Below, piece after piece: positions 62,955-64,000 of a stretch of DNA of 64,000 nucleotides (position 1 is the first letter of the stretch; each line of letters starts with the position of its first letter). This DNA is from Pseudomonas sp. MH9.2. GTDB taxonomy: Bacteria; Pseudomonadota; Gammaproteobacteria; Pseudomonadales; Pseudomonadaceae. The DNA is taken from the NCBI RefSeq assembly GCF_034353875.1, contig NZ_CP133784.1, positions 5,520,025 to 5,584,024 on the forward strand, in the 5' to 3' direction. Position numbers and translations under genes: made by a program. The notes below the pieces were generated by a model, which saw only the letters and a program-made list of their open reading frames with translations, made no database searches and was not told where the DNA came from.

Positions 62955-64000
62955 ATGTCAATCAAGCACCTTTTTCGCATTAACTTAAGACGACTGATTC
63001 TCTTTCTGGCGTTTTTCAGTGCCATTCTCACGCTCACCAACAGTCTGTATGCAAGCTATTGTGTACAGCGCCAGTTGCTCATTGATAGTACGCTGGAATC
63101 CAACCGTGTGTATGCAGCCAAGCTGGCCAATAGCACCGAAGTGTTTCTTACTACCGTGACGCAGCAGTTGGCCTACAGCGCCGGGTTATTGAGTGAGCAG
63201 CTTGATAATCCGCAAGCGTTGCAAAGCGAGGCCACCCGGTTACGGCTACAAACCAATAGTTTCAACTCGATAGCGATTACGGATGCAGAGGGTTGGTTAC
63301 GTGCGGTCTCGCCCGAAACATTGCCAATCAAAGGGCGAAGGCTGAACACACCCGGTGCTGTCGAGGCGTTGAGTAAGCGCCGTCCACTCATCAGCCAACC
63401 TTACATCTCCGTTGCGGGTAATCTGGTGGTGTTCATTTCTCATCCGATCATTGATCGTGAAGGTCATTACCTGGGTTACATCGGCGGTACAATTTATCTC
63501 AAACACAAGAGCATTTTGGACGATTTGCTGGGCGAGCAGTATTATCACGATGGCTCTTATATTTACGTGGTAGATCAGAACCAGCGACTGCTGTATCACC
63601 CTGATCAGATGCGGGTGGGTCAAGTGGTGCGTGACAACCCGGCTATTGAGGCCGTGATCCGTGGAGAAAGCGGGAAGCAACGCCTTATTAATAGTCAGGG
63701 CATTGACGTACTCGCCGGTTATGCGAACGTACCCTCAGCGCATTGGGGCATTGTGGCGCAACAGCAGACGGATACAACACTGACCGCACTTAATAATCTA
63801 ATGTTGGATGTGCTTCTCAATACGCTGCCGCTCAGCGTGCTGGGCTTTCTCGTCATTTGGTGGCTCGCGCGCCTGATTTCCCGCCCCCTGTTGCAACTGG
63901 CCGACAGTGCCCAAGAGATGGAAACGCCCGGTGCGGCAGAGCGCATTGCGCGCGTGAAGTCGTGGTACTACGAATCGACACAACTCAAGCACGTGATGCT
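62955..64000 (+). CDS. dCache-domain membrane signalling protein, partial (probable diguanylate cyclase)
   Basis: Open from ATG 62955 to the end of the window (348 codons), so the C-terminal output domain is missing. N-terminal helix LRRLILFLAFFSAILTLTNSLYASY, a periplasmic dCache region (FNSIAITDAEGWLRAVSPE, QPYISVAGNLVVFISHPIIDREGHYLGYIGGTIYL, IYVVDQNQRLLYHPDQM, WGIVAQQQ), a second helix LLNTLPLSVLGFLVIWWLARLI and a HAMP-like linker LISRPLLQLADSAQEME. This architecture in Pseudomonas is usually followed by a GGDEF domain, but that part is not seen. The start has only weak ribosome-binding sequence. Confidence 0.85.
   Translation, partial: MSIKHLFRINLRRLILFLAFFSAILTLTNSLYASYCVQRQLLIDSTLESNRVYAAKLANSTEVFLTTVTQQLAYSAGLLSEQLDNPQALQSEATRLRLQTNSFNSIAITDAEGWLRAVSPETLPIKGRRLNTPGAVEALSKRRPLISQPYISVAGNLVVFISHPIIDREGHYLGYIGGTIYLKHKSILDDLLGEQYYHDGSYIYVVDQNQRLLYHPDQMRVGQVVRDNPAIEAVIRGESGKQRLINSQGIDVLAGYANVPSAHWGIVAQQQTDTTLTALNNLMLDVLLNTLPLSVLGFLVIWWLARLISRPLLQLADSAQEMETPGAAERIARVKSWYYESTQLKHVM

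Overview
The window looks like a chromosomal segment of a Pseudomonas of the fluorescens type. The supporting signs are an OprI-type lipoprotein, an Anr/FNR-type regulator with TTGAT-N4-ATCAA boxes, the gene content, and moderately high GC with Shine-Dalgarno starts. No rRNA, tRNA, CRISPR array, insertion sequence or integrase was recognised. The identification rests on gene content only.

Layout. (1) 1-3.9 kb: the end of an anaerobic ribonucleotide reductase activase (nrdG-like, 5' end outside the window), then an ftrABCD iron-uptake operon on the minus strand under a likely Fur box. (2) About 4.0-40.5 kb: a low-oxygen/stress-survival island. It carries four tandem-domain universal stress proteins, a solo GroEL without groES, Hsp20, an extra FtsH, an alcohol dehydrogenase, an acetate-CoA ligase + E1alpha + E1beta + E2 + acyl-carrier-protein operon, a phosphoribosyltransferase / alpha-beta hydrolase / erythromycin-esterase trio, PolX, a flavin reductase, a DevBCA-like export system with its own outer-membrane factor, a BCAM0308-family zinc-ribbon protein, glycogen synthase, a cytochrome c, a 1198-residue protein fusing a lipid-flippase-like membrane domain to a Mg-type P-type ATPase, an OprI-like lipoprotein and several small unknowns. 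The island encodes its own FNR-type regulator with four correctly placed iron-sulfur cysteines. (3) 40.5-42.4 kb: an MFS transporter and a cytochrome b561. (4) 42.5-54.3 kb: an arsenic island with arsR-acr3-arsH-gapdh-arsJ facing aioBA (arsenite oxidase), then an ATP-grasp protein, a CxxC thioredoxin-like protein, ArsP and ArsO. (5) 54.5-56.4 kb: a methyltransferase, a small Ser/Thr-rich protein with a strong terminator, and a VIT1-type transporter. (6) 56.5-62.4 kb: ApbE, a PepSY-flavodoxin-reductase fusion and a DUF2271 protein carrying a flavinylation motif, divergent from a two-component system; 11-bp direct repeats lie in front of both arms. (7) 62.95 kb to the end: the N-terminal part of a dCache-type membrane sensor that runs off the window.

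Most notable observation. Sixteen sites matching TTGAT-N4-ATCAA (six perfect, nine with one mismatch, one with two) lie in intergenic regions in front of most island transcription units, several with a -10-like hexamer about 31 bp from the box centre, the geometry of FNR class II activation. About 0.06 perfect sites would be expected by chance in 64 kb with equal base use. I infer that the island is a coordinated low-oxygen regulon. Its content resembles, from memory, the low-oxygen-activated (lxa) locus of Burkholderia cenocepacia, after which the BCAM0308 family is named. Less familiar parts are the flippase/ATPase fusion, the pyruvate-dehydrogenase-type complex with a dedicated acyl carrier protein, the tail-less solo GroEL, and the DUF2271/PepSY/ApbE redox module with its mirrored operators.
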